This document shows positions 1 through 7,138 of a stretch of 64,000 nucleotides of DNA, in pieces (the first letter of the stretch is position 1; the number at the start of each line of letters is the position of its first letter). The translations under genes were made by a program, and so were the position numbers. The notes below the pieces were generated by a model, which saw only the letters and a program-made list of their open reading frames with translations, searched no databases and was not told where the DNA came from. Source of the DNA: Pseudomonas paralactis (GTDB taxonomy: Bacteria; Pseudomonadota; Gammaproteobacteria; Pseudomonadales; Pseudomonadaceae); assembly GCF_001439735.1 (NCBI RefSeq), contig NZ_JYLN01000008.1, positions 1-64,000 on the forward strand, written 5' to 3'.

Positions 1-34
1 CTCCACAAGCACCCACACGAATTGCTTGATTCAG

Positions 35-46
35 TTGTTAAAGAGC
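35..46 (-). promoter_or_regulatory. boxA antitermination element of rrn leader
   Basis: On the minus strand this reads GCTCTTTAACAA, the boxA consensus recognised by the NusB/S10 antitermination complex in rRNA operon leaders. It lies about 40 nt downstream of the closest rrn promoter. The 16S rRNA gene itself must start beyond the left edge, because only leader sequence is present here. Confidence 0.85.
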
Positions 47-82
47 GGTTGGTTAAGATCTTTCGTCTCAACCGAGGCGCGC

Positions 83-110
83 ATTCTACAGCAGCCTCAT
101 TTGCTGTCAA
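83..110 (-). promoter_or_regulatory. rrn promoter, proximal
   Basis: The minus strand shows TTGACA (110-105), a 16-nt spacer and TAGAAT (88-83), followed by a GC-rich discriminator (GCGCGCC). A short spacer and GC-rich discriminator are typical of stringently controlled stable-RNA promoters. Confidence 0.85.
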
Positions 111-192
111 GTGATTATTTTCAGAAGTTTTCGAAGATTTCTTCAACAACTTCAACCACTTGCGCTTAAGATCTCTCCGAAGCGGGAGGCGA

Positions 193-220
193 ATTCTACA
201 GCGTTACACGCTGCTGTCAA
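193..220 (-). promoter_or_regulatory. rrn promoter, middle
   Basis: The minus strand shows TTGACA (220-215), a 16-nt spacer and TAGAAT (198-193). The architecture matches the proximal promoter 110 bp downstream, so this is a second tandem rrn promoter. Confidence 0.8.
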
Positions 221-338
221 CACCTCTTTTTCAACTTCCTTTTGGCTTCGATGAACTGAAGCAACCCACTGCCGAAAACCGCGTAACTCATTGTTTACCA
301 AGGAGTTTTCCGTTTCGACTGCGCCGGAAGTGGGGCGA

Positions 339-366
339 ATTATAGGCTTCCAGAATCTGCCGTCAA
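339..366 (-). promoter_or_regulatory. rrn promoter, distal
   Basis: The minus strand shows TTGACG (366-361), a 16-nt spacer and a consensus TATAAT (344-339), followed by TCGCCCC. This is the third stacked promoter of the rRNA operon. No protein gene was accepted in 1-527: the short open frames here only overlap these promoters. Confidence 0.75.
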
Positions 367-443
367 CCCCATCATTCGGTTTTTCTATCAAAAACCTCAA
401 AAACCCAATTTTTTTACTATATAGATAGCTATGAGCGAGTATT

Positions 444-461
444 TGAGCAATATATTGCTCA
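444..461. promoter_or_regulatory. perfect 18-bp palindrome upstream of rhtA
   Basis: TGAGCAATATATTGCTCA is a perfect palindrome 66 bp upstream of the rhtA start codon. It sits between the rrn promoters and rhtA, so it is more likely an operator for rhtA than for the rRNA operon. An AT-rich centre flanked by GAGC/GCTC fits a dimeric regulator (for example Lrp/AsnC or GntR type), but the cognate protein cannot be named from the sequence. Confidence 0.5.
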
Positions 462-527
462 TCCGCTGACAGTTAAGCATCATAGCGCCACGTATTTATC
501 GATCATGACTTCGGAAGAACTCCCGCA

Positions 528-1415
528 ATGACCACCCCTCCTCGCAGCCTGGCATCCGCATTGTTTCCGATCGGCCTGCTATTGATCGCCATGGCGTCCA
601 TCCAATCCGGTGCGTCATTGGCCAAAAGCATGTTTCCCATTGTTGGCGCACAAGGCACCACTGCCCTGCGTTTGATTTTTGCCAGCGTGATCATGCTGCT
701 CATATTGCGACCATGGCGTGCCAAGCTGACGACCAAGTCACTGCGCACAGTGATCATCTACGGGATGGCGCTGGGTGGCATGAACTTCCTCTTCTATATG
801 TCACTGCGCACCGTGCCCCTGGGCATTGCCGTAGCGCTCGAATTCACAGGCCCGCTTGCCGTCGCTATCTATGCCTCGCGCCGAGCGATCGACTTCGTGT
901 GGATTGCTCTGGCGATCATCGGCCTGCTTCTATTGATTCCGATGGGCGAGGCCACTAGCGGTATTGATTTGACAGGAGCCGCCTACGCGCTCGGCGCAGG
1001 CGTATGTTGGGCACTCTATATTTTGTTTGGCCAAAAGGCGGGAAATGACAACGGTGTCCAGACCGCCGCGCTCGGGGTAATGATTGCCGCCCTGTTCGTT
1101 GCACCGATCGGCATCGTGCATGCTGGCGCCGCGCTGCTCACGCCCGCGCTGATCCCTGTCGCCATCGGCGTGGCGATTCTGTCCACTGCCCTACCCTACA
1201 CCCTGGAGATGGTCGCGCTGACGCGCCTCCCCGCTCGTACTTTCGGCACATTGATGAGTATCGAGCCGGCGTTCGGCGCCCTCTCCGGCCTGCTCTTTCT
1301 GCACGAGCATCTCTCGCTCGCCCAGTGGCTGGCCATTACCTGCATTATCCTGGCTTCGGTCGGTGCCACGTTGACGATGCGCAACGAATCCAAACCACTG
1401 GTGCCCGCCGACTGA
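528..1415 (+). CDS. rhtA: threonine/homoserine exporter RhtA (DMT/EamA family)
   Basis: This 295-residue inner-membrane protein has about ten hydrophobic segments arranged as two EamA repeats, the layout of drug/metabolite transporters. Length and sequence character match RhtA, which exports threonine and homoserine by proton exchange. Recognisable stretches are the first helix with ASIQSGASLAKSMFP, the LEFTGPLAVA segment and a second-repeat LMSIEPAFGALSGL segment. The start is the ATG at 528. A perfect palindrome lies 66 bp upstream. The gene stands alone; the next gene on this strand is a small lipoprotein about 160 bp downstream. Family assignment is firm; the exact amino-acid substrate is inferred from the family. 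Confidence 0.85.
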   Translation: MTTPPRSLASALFPIGLLLIAMASIQSGASLAKSMFPIVGAQGTTALRLIFASVIMLLILRPWRAKLTTKSLRTVIIYGMALGGMNFLFYMSLRTVPLGIAVALEFTGPLAVAIYASRRAIDFVWIALAIIGLLLLIPMGEATSGIDLTGAAYALGAGVCWALYILFGQKAGNDNGVQTAALGVMIAALFVAPIGIVHAGAALLTPALIPVAIGVAILSTALPYTLEMVALTRLPARTFGTLMSIEPAFGALSGLLFLHEHLSLAQWLAITCIILASVGATLTMRNESKPLVPAD

Positions 1416-1578
1416 TCATCTTTAACACCAGCTCTGGTATTTGCCGCTCATTTAGGCCATGTTTAGGCCGTAACCGAATGTCATTCATGGAGAATTTCGA
1501 CACGGACAGCATGAACGCTTCGCTCGAGAGCGAGTAAAGCGGCTCTGTTCTTTTGCAGGGCGGCTATTAAGGATGGGA

Positions 1579-1860
1579 ATGAAACGAATTTTGATACTGT
1601 TGCTGGTTGTGGGCATCGCTGGCTGTGCTGCAACCACAAAAACAGAAGTGAAACGGGGTAAAAAAGGGCTGCATATCAACTGTTCGGGCCTGTCCTCTTC
1701 CTGGGACCAGTGCTACACCAGCGCAGCCAACTCATGCGGTGCCAAGGGCTACCGGGTGATAGCCAAATCCGGCGACAACTCCGAGGAGCCTGGGGACTAT
1801 CCCTTCGGCCTCAACCCTGCCGGCTATACCAGCCGCAGTATGATCGTCATCTGCAAATAG
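1579..1860 (+). CDS. small predicted lipoprotein, unknown function
   Basis: The start at 1579 is preferred over an in-frame ATG six bases earlier, because AAGGA at 1569-1573 is correctly spaced for 1579 and overlaps the other. The 93-residue product opens with MKRILILLLVVGIAGCAAT, a short signal peptide ending in a lipobox with the modified Cys, so it should be lipid-anchored. The mature part is short and polar with four Cys residues (in CSGLSS, DQCYTS, NSCGAKGY and the terminal VICK), which could form two disulfides in the periplasm. The pattern SWDQCYTSAANSCGAKGYRV resembles small conserved pseudomonad lipoproteins. No function is assigned. Confidence 0.75.
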   Translation: MKRILILLLVVGIAGCAATTKTEVKRGKKGLHINCSGLSSSWDQCYTSAANSCGAKGYRVIAKSGDNSEEPGDYPFGLNPAGYTSRSMIVICK

Positions 1861-1866
1861 CTGCCC

Positions 1867-1887
1867 GAGCAGTCTTCCTGACTGCTC
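1867..1887 (+). terminator. probable terminator after lipoprotein gene
   Basis: The arms GAGCAGTC and GACTGCTC are perfect and enclose the loop TTCCT, seven bases after the stop codon. The downstream T-tract (ATCTTAAATT) is weak. Confidence 0.5.
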
Positions 1888-1957
1888 ATCTTAAATTCCG
1901 GCCAATTGCGGCACGAAGGCTAAACTCCTGCTCGACCATCGAGCCAATGGAGTTCCC

Positions 1958-2689
1958 ATGCCGCACAACAAAAAGATCGTATTAGTAGTGGGTGCCGGTG
2001 ACGCGACCGGCGGCGCCATAGCCAAACGCTTTGCCCGTGAAGGCTACATCGCCTGCGTCACCCGTCGCAGCGCCGACAAGCTGCAGCCCCTGGTGGACAG
2101 CATTCAATTGGCGGGCGGTGAAGCCCATGGTTTTGCCTGTGATGCACGTAAAGAAGAGGACGTGATCGCACTGGTCGAGCAAATCGAAACCGAGCTGGGG
2201 CCTATTGAAGCGTTCGTCTTCAACATCGGCGCCAATGTGCCTTGCAGCATTCTGGAAGAGACCGCACGCAAGTACTTCAAGATTTGGGAGATGGCGTGCT
2301 TCTCCGGTTTCCTGAACGCACGGGAAGTCGCCAAGCGCATGGTCACACGTAACCGCGGCACTATCCTGTTCACCGGCGCCACCGCCGGCTTGCGCGGAAG
2401 CGCGGGGTTTGCCGCTTTCGCTGGAGCCAAACATGGGATACGCGCCCTGGCACAAAGCATGGCGCGGGAGTTAGGCCCGATGAACATCCATGTCGCCCAT
2501 GTGGTGGTCGACGGTGCCATCGATACCGACTTCATTCGCGAGAACTTCCCGCAAAAATACGCCCTCAAGGATCAGGACGCCCTCCTCAACCCTGACCATA
2601 TTGCCGACAACTACTGGTTCCTGCATCGCCAGCCACGCGACGCCTGGACGTTCGAACTGGACCTGCGCCCCTGGAACGAAACCTGGTGA
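1958..2689 (+). CDS. short-chain dehydrogenase/reductase-like protein lacking catalytic Ser and Tyr
   Basis: This 243-residue protein has a Rossmann fold of the classical SDR type. The cofactor loop is GAGDATGGA (residues 12-20) and the usual NNAG segment appears as FNIGAN (88-93). Aligning TGATAGLRGSAGFAAFAGAK with the usual S-13-Y-3-K active-site pattern leaves the lysine (K158) in place, but puts Phe at the catalytic Tyr position (F154) and Ala at the Ser position (A141). Normal SDR hydride-transfer chemistry therefore looks unlikely, although nucleotide binding should be intact. The gene lies 34 bp upstream of the GST-kappa/HCCA-isomerase gene and is probably co-transcribed with it. Confidence 0.8.
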   Translation: MPHNKKIVLVVGAGDATGGAIAKRFAREGYIACVTRRSADKLQPLVDSIQLAGGEAHGFACDARKEEDVIALVEQIETELGPIEAFVFNIGANVPCSILEETARKYFKIWEMACFSGFLNAREVAKRMVTRNRGTILFTGATAGLRGSAGFAAFAGAKHGIRALAQSMARELGPMNIHVAHVVVDGAIDTDFIRENFPQKYALKDQDALLNPDHIADNYWFLHRQPRDAWTFELDLRPWNETW

Positions 2690-2723
2690 CTCCCTCTATA
2701 ACAATAAGCAGTGAGTACAGACC

Positions 2724-3314
2724 ATGAGTAAAACCCTGGAGTTCTTCTTTGATCTCGGCAGCCCCGCCACTTATCTGGCTTACACCCAACTACCGGCACT
2801 TTGCGCCGAAACCGGTGCGCATCTGGTCTATCAGCCGATGCTATTGGGCGGCGTGTTCAAGGCCACAGGCAATGCCTCACCGATCACAGTGCCAGCCAAG
2901 GGACGCTACATGCTGGATGACCTGGCACGCTACGCCAAACGCTACAACGTACCGCTCAGATTCAACCCGCACTTCCCCATCAATACCCTTGTACTGATGC
3001 GCGCAATCACCGGCATGCAAATCCATCAGCCTGAGCGCTTTCCCGACTTTATCGACAGCCTGTTCAAAGCGCTCTGGGTAGAGGGGCGTCACCTGGGCGA
3101 CCCCGAGGTCGTGGCCAGTGTGCTCACTGAAGATGGGTTCGACCCGGAACAAGTACTGGCCCTGTCCAATGATGAGGCTGTCAAGAACGCGCTCAAAGAC
3201 AAAACCGAACACGCCGTTAAACGCGGCGTGTTCGGTGCCCCCAGCTTTTTTGTAGGCAATCAGCTGTTCTTTGGTCAGGACCGTCTGGATTTCGTGCGCG
3301 AAGCACTCAGCTAG
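2724..3314 (+). CDS. 2-hydroxychromene-2-carboxylate isomerase family (DsbA-like, GST-kappa type)
   Basis: This 196-residue protein has a thioredoxin-like fold with a helical insertion. The N-terminus FFFDLGSPATYLA places Ser13 where HCCA isomerases and kappa GSTs have the glutathione-activating Ser. GVFGAPSFFVG near the C-terminus is the cis-Pro loop with the following strand. Such enzymes isomerise 2-hydroxychromene-2-carboxylate with glutathione in naphthalene breakdown, but no other aromatic catabolic genes are near. The native role is more likely a glutathione-dependent isomerase or transferase working with the SDR-like protein encoded 34 bp upstream. The start has only modest ribosome-binding sequence. 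Confidence 0.85.
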   Translation: MSKTLEFFFDLGSPATYLAYTQLPALCAETGAHLVYQPMLLGGVFKATGNASPITVPAKGRYMLDDLARYAKRYNVPLRFNPHFPINTLVLMRAITGMQIHQPERFPDFIDSLFKALWVEGRHLGDPEVVASVLTEDGFDPEQVLALSNDEAVKNALKDKTEHAVKRGVFGAPSFFVGNQLFFGQDRLDFVREALS

Positions 3315-3321
3315 ATCTCGC

Positions 3322-3347
3322 TTGCAGCCGGCGCAGGCCGGCTGCAA
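3322..3347. terminator. hairpin between convergent genes
   Basis: The 11-bp arms TTGCAGCCGGC and GCCGGCTGCAA are perfect and enclose a 4-nt loop. It fills the 37-bp gap between the isomerase gene and the convergent aminopeptidase gene, so it probably acts in both directions, although neither side has a strong T-run. Confidence 0.6.
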
Positions 3348-3351
3348 CCGA

Positions 3352-5160
3352 TCAAATAGCCGCGGTACGCACCTGCAACCACTCAAGCGCCGCACCACTG
3401 AGCAATGGGCTCAAGCGCTCACGCACCTCGGTGTGATAGGCGTTGAACCATTCACGCTCATCCGCCGTCAGCAACGACGGCTCCAGGCAGCGGGTATCAA
3501 TCGGGCACAAGGTCAGGGTTTCGAATTTGAGGAATTCGCCAAACTCCGTCTTGCCCGCTTCACGGTTCAACACCAGGTTTTCAATGCGCACGCCCCAACG
3601 ACCAGGGCGATAAGTCCCCGGCTCGATGGAAGTAATCATCCCGGGTTGCATCGCTGTTTGTGGCGCGGCAGCGGCCTGGTAGGCAATAACCTGCGGGCCT
3701 TCATGCACATTGAGGAAGTAACCTACGCCATGGCCTGTACCATGACCGTAGTCCACCCCTTCGGCCCAGATCGGCGCACGGGCAATCGCATCCAGCAACG
3801 GTGAGAGAATACCTTTGGGAAATTGTGCACGGGACAGAGCGATTACGCCCTTGAGCACCCGCGTGCAATCGCGCTTTTGCTCCTCACTCGGTTTACCGAT
3901 GGGCACCATCCGCGTGATGTCCGTGGTGCCGCCCAGGTACTGGCCACCGGAATCGATCAACAGCAAGCCATCACCTTCGATCAGCGCATGCTCTTCTTCA
4001 GTGGCGTGGTAATGCGGCATCGCGCCGTTGGCGTTGAAGGCGGCAATGGTGTTGAAACTCAGCGATACATAGCCTGGGCGGCGGGTACGTGCAGCGGTCA
4101 GGTGTTCGTCAATCGTCAGTTCGGTAATGCGCTCGCGACCCAGGGCGCTGTCGAGCCAGGCAAAGAATTCGCACAGCGCCGCACCATCCTGCTCCATGGC
4201 TTGGCGGATATGTTCCGCATCCGCCAGGCTCTTGCGGGATTTAGCCAGTGTGGTGGGGTTGAGGCCTTCAACCAGCTTGACGCCCGCGTCGAGGTTTTCC
4301 AGCAAGCCGGCGGTGACGCGGGCGGGGTCTACTTGCAAGCTTTCGCCCGCCGGTACCGCTCGCAGTGCTTGCGCCACCTCGCTGTAATCACGCAGGGTCA
4401 CGCCATCCTGCTCAAGCACCGCCCGCAGTTGCGCATCGACCTTGCCCAACGCTACAAATAAAGTGGCCTGTTGCTGATTGATCAAGGCAAAGGACACAAA
4501 CACCGGGTTGAACGACACGTCACCGCCGCGCAGGTTGAATAGCCAGGCGATGTCATCCAGCGTCGCGATGAAATGCCAATCGGCGCCCTTGTCTTTCAAA
4601 CTGGCACGCAAGGCGGCCAGTTTCTCGCCACGACTGACGGTGGCTTGGGGCGGCAGATGCTGATAGATCGGCTGGTTCGGCAACGCCGGGCGGTCTTGCC
4701 AGACTTCATCAAGCACATCGATATCGGTACGCAGACGCGCGCCGCGCTCGGCCAACTTGCCACCCAGGGTACGTGCCGAGGCCACGGCCATGACCGCACC
4801 GTCCACCGCCACTACGCCCCCCTCAGGAGTTTGCTCGGCCAGCCACTCCAGCGGTCCGGGCTGACCCGGTTGCAGCTTCACCAACTCGATACCGCTGCCC
4901 TTGAGCTCCTTGGTCGCCTGTTCCCAATAACGGCTATCCGCCCAGACCCCGGCGAACTCCGCCGTGACGATCAGGGTGCCCACCGAGCCATGAAAACCGG
5001 ACAACCACTGGCGCCCTTGCCAGTAACCCGGCAAATATTCGGACAAATGCGGGTCCGCCGATGGCACCAGCAAGGCATGAATGCCTTCGCGGAGCATCAG
5101 TTCACGGGTGTGCGCCAGGCGCTGGGGAACCGTTCCATGGGTCAAAGGCTGCGTACTCAT
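3352..5160 (-). CDS. Xaa-Pro aminopeptidase, M24B family (long form)
   Basis: This 602-residue cytosolic metallopeptidase removes an N-terminal residue that precedes proline. It is the three-domain long form: two creatinase-like N-terminal domains (about 15-310) and a C-terminal pita-bread domain. All five dimetal ligands can be read: D403 and D414 (IDSGG and TTDIT), H477 in HGTGHGVG, E513 in SIEPGTY and E527 in RIENLV. The length equals that of eukaryotic-type aminopeptidase P rather than the 440-residue PepP. The start follows GGAG on the minus strand. It lies 48 bp downstream of the cysteine desulfurase gene on the same strand and may be co-transcribed with it. Confidence 0.92.
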   Translation of the reverse strand: MSTQPLTHGTVPQRLAHTRELMLREGIHALLVPSADPHLSEYLPGYWQGRQWLSGFHGSVGTLIVTAEFAGVWADSRYWEQATKELKGSGIELVKLQPGQPGPLEWLAEQTPEGGVVAVDGAVMAVASARTLGGKLAERGARLRTDIDVLDEVWQDRPALPNQPIYQHLPPQATVSRGEKLAALRASLKDKGADWHFIATLDDIAWLFNLRGGDVSFNPVFVSFALINQQQATLFVALGKVDAQLRAVLEQDGVTLRDYSEVAQALRAVPAGESLQVDPARVTAGLLENLDAGVKLVEGLNPTTLAKSRKSLADAEHIRQAMEQDGAALCEFFAWLDSALGRERITELTIDEHLTAARTRRPGYVSLSFNTIAAFNANGAMPHYHATEEEHALIEGDGLLLIDSGGQYLGGTTDITRMVPIGKPSEEQKRDCTRVLKGVIALSRAQFPKGILSPLLDAIARAPIWAEGVDYGHGTGHGVGYFLNVHEGPQVIAYQAAAAPQTAMQPGMITSIEPGTYRPGRWGVRIENLVLNREAGKTEFGEFLKFETLTLCPIDTRCLEPSLLTADEREWFNAYHTEVRERLSPLLSGAALEWLQVRTAAI

Positions 5161-5208
5161 TGTGTCTCCTGCTAACCACTAATAATTGTTATGTGTTGCG
5201 ATGATAAA

Positions 5209-6369
5209 TCAGACCGCCCAGAACGCTGGCGCACTCGCCAGTGCGGCCTTGATCAACTGCGCGGCCTGGTCGATATCCTGTTCGGTGGTAAACCTACCCA
5301 GGCTCAAGCGAATAGTGCGAGCGGCACTGCGAGCGTCATGCCCCAAGGCCAGAAGCACATGGGACGGCGCATTGCTGGCCGAATTGCACGCTGAAGTCGC
5401 GGAAAAGGCAATGCCTGCACTCAATGCGGCTGAATTGAACTCGCCTTCGCTGAAGGTAAGGCTCAATGTGTGCGGAATACGCTGGGTTGGGCTGCCATTA
5501 AGACGCAAGCCGGCAACCGACGCCAATTGATCCAGCAAGCGCTGGCGCAGCGCGACAATCGTGGCCTTCTCATCCGCGAAAGACGCCGCCGCCAGAGCAA
5601 ACGCCGCGCCCATGCCGGCAATCTGATGAGTCGCCAGGGTGCCGGAGCGCAAACCGCCTTCGTGGCCACCCCCGTGAATCTGCGCCAGTACCTTCTGCTG
5701 CGCCCGAGGCCCCACATATAACGCGCCGATACCCTTGGGCCCATACAGCTTGTGAGCAGAGAACGACATCAAGTCCACCGGCCACCGGGCCAGGTCGATA
5801 GCCACTTTGCCTGCTCCTTGCGCCGCATCCACATGGAACAACGCGCCGTGCTCACGCACCCGCGCGCCAATGGCCGGTATATCGTTGAGGGTGCCCAGTT
5901 CGTTGTTGACCAGCATCAGCGAGACAAGAAAGGTATCCTCGCGCAAGGCTTCGCTGACCGCTTCGACGCTGATCAAGCCGTCCGCATCCGGCACCAGGTA
6001 GGTCACCGCCACTCCGGCTTCCTGCAGTTGCCGCGCGGTGTCCAGCGTGGCCTTGTGTTCGATCTGGCTGGTGATGATATGCCCACCCGCCACACCACGG
6101 GCCTGGGCCACGCCCTTGAGCGCAAGGTTGTTGGATTCCGTGGCACCGGAGGTCCAGACTATCTGCTCGGGCTCGGCCCCCACCAACTCGGCCACCTGGC
6201 GACGCGCCTGTTCAACCTTCTGCCGGGCCGCTTGGCCGAATGCATGGGAACTGGACGCAGGGTTGCCGAAGTGGGCGTTGAAACCCAGACACTCGACCAT
6301 CACCTGGATAACTCGCTCATCCACCGGAGTGGTGGCGGCGTAGTCGAAATACAGCGGACGTTTATTCAT
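5209..6369 (-). CDS. cysteine desulfurase (NifS/IscS class), orphan copy
   Basis: This PLP enzyme should take sulfur from cysteine as an enzyme-bound persulfide. Counting from MNKRPLYFDY, it is 386 residues with the PLP lysine K207 in SFSAHKLYG, H105 in SQIEHKA and the catalytic Cys C328 in SATSACNSAS, the IscS-type loop. An in-frame extension upstream to 6420 exists, but the ATG at 6369 begins directly at the conserved FDYAATTPVDERV block, so it was preferred even though no clear Shine-Dalgarno precedes it. No iscU, iscR, hscAB or fdx lie alongside, so this is a second copy outside the isc operon and may serve tRNA thiolation or cofactor synthesis. Confidence 0.88.
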   Translation of the reverse strand: MNKRPLYFDYAATTPVDERVIQVMVECLGFNAHFGNPASSSHAFGQAARQKVEQARRQVAELVGAEPEQIVWTSGATESNNLALKGVAQARGVAGGHIITSQIEHKATLDTARQLQEAGVAVTYLVPDADGLISVEAVSEALREDTFLVSLMLVNNELGTLNDIPAIGARVREHGALFHVDAAQGAGKVAIDLARWPVDLMSFSAHKLYGPKGIGALYVGPRAQQKVLAQIHGGGHEGGLRSGTLATHQIAGMGAAFALAAASFADEKATIVALRQRLLDQLASVAGLRLNGSPTQRIPHTLSLTFSEGEFNSAALSAGIAFSATSACNSASNAPSHVLLALGHDARSAARTIRLSLGRFTTEQDIDQAAQLIKAALASAPAFWAV

Positions 6370-6545
6370 GAGGTTAAAACTCGCAGAGCGTATTCCCAAG
6401 AACAGCGTCTCGGGGGGCATCGACCAGAACAGAGGTCGTCAGGTTTAACCGATCGAATGCCATTAAAGAAGGTAACTTTATTTAAATGTGCGTAGGAACG
6501 CTCCTAGAATTGAGCTTAACAGGCTGAAGTAGCCCCATGGCAAAC

Positions 6546-6585
6546 AAAAAGCCCGAGGTTCCTTGTGGGAAACCTCGGGCTTTTT
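6546..6585 (-). terminator. strong intrinsic terminator
   Basis: A 15-bp stem (AAAAAGCCCGAGGTT pairing with AACCTCGGGCTTTTT) encloses a 10-nt loop. On the minus strand it lies 16 bp past the lipoprotein stop codon and ends in a T-run. It could also work in the other direction. Confidence 0.85.
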
Positions 6586-6601
6586 GCTGCATGAAGCGCG
6601 C

Positions 6602-6871
6602 TCAACTGGGCCGACCATGCAAAACCACGCTGCGCTCGGCGTTCATTTCACCCTGGTGATCAAAGCCGAAGGGCTTTTGTGGCTGGCCAAGCAACGCGGC
6701 GCGTTGGCGTTGATAGTCGTCAAACGACAAGCCGCGACGGCCCAGAGCCTCCAAAGCCAACTGCTTGGTTTCCTCGGCCGTATAAGGGCGCATTTCCGGG
6801 GAGGGTTGGGTCGCACACCCCGCGAGGACAGAGGTGACAAGTAAAAGGGAAACAGCGAGGAAACGGTTCAT
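6602..6871 (-). CDS. small predicted lipoprotein, unknown function
   Basis: The ATG at 6871 is preferred to a longer in-frame start at 7006 because it begins exactly at a signal peptide. The 89-residue product starts MNRFLAVSLLLVTSVLAGCA, with lipobox LAGC, and should be a lipoprotein. The mature region is charged and has a short helical stretch (AEETKQLALEALGRRGLSFDDYQRQRAALL). No catalytic motif is visible. It is divergent from the sigma-54 activator gene, with two inverted repeats between them, and ends in a strong terminator, so it is a single-gene unit. Confidence 0.7.
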   Translation of the reverse strand: MNRFLAVSLLLVTSVLAGCATQPSPEMRPYTAEETKQLALEALGRRGLSFDDYQRQRAALLGQPQKPFGFDHQGEMNAERSVVLHGRPS

Positions 6872-6949
6872 GGAGAAGGCCCTGCGAAGAAGGTTTCGAG
6901 TCAATGAACACAGGCTACTCCCGCCCCTTCTCGCTGAAAAATCATCGTC

Positions 6950-6968
6950 CGTGATAGTCGCTATCACG
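6950..6968. promoter_or_regulatory. inverted repeat in divergent promoter region
   Basis: The perfect 8-bp arms CGTGATAG and CTATCACG are separated by TCG. The site lies between the divergent lipoprotein and sigma-54 activator genes, 79 bp upstream of the lipoprotein start. It is a candidate operator for an unknown regulator. Confidence 0.4.
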
Positions 6969-7011
6969 CGTATCGGCGTCCGCAGCGGGAACATCCTTAT
7001 ATTCATTTAAG

Positions 7012-7027
7012 TTCTATAAATATAGAA
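7012..7027. promoter_or_regulatory. AT-rich inverted repeat upstream of sigma-54 activator gene
   Basis: The perfect 7-bp arms TTCTATA and TATAGAA are separated by AA, 112 bp upstream of the activator start codon. It could be an autoregulatory or pathway-specific operator. Confidence 0.4.
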
Positions 7028-7138
7028 ACACCTTCATTTACGAATTAAGACGATACCTCTATAAAGACCTTGCGCGCAGCCCACTGTCCACCCGGCAACA
7101 GCCCTTCAACAAAGCCCGAATTCCCATGAGAGGTCACC

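Noticed and set aside
152..400. Minus-strand open frame of 82 codons at the left end
   Set aside because: It coincides with three rrn promoters and has no protein-like character or ribosome-binding site.
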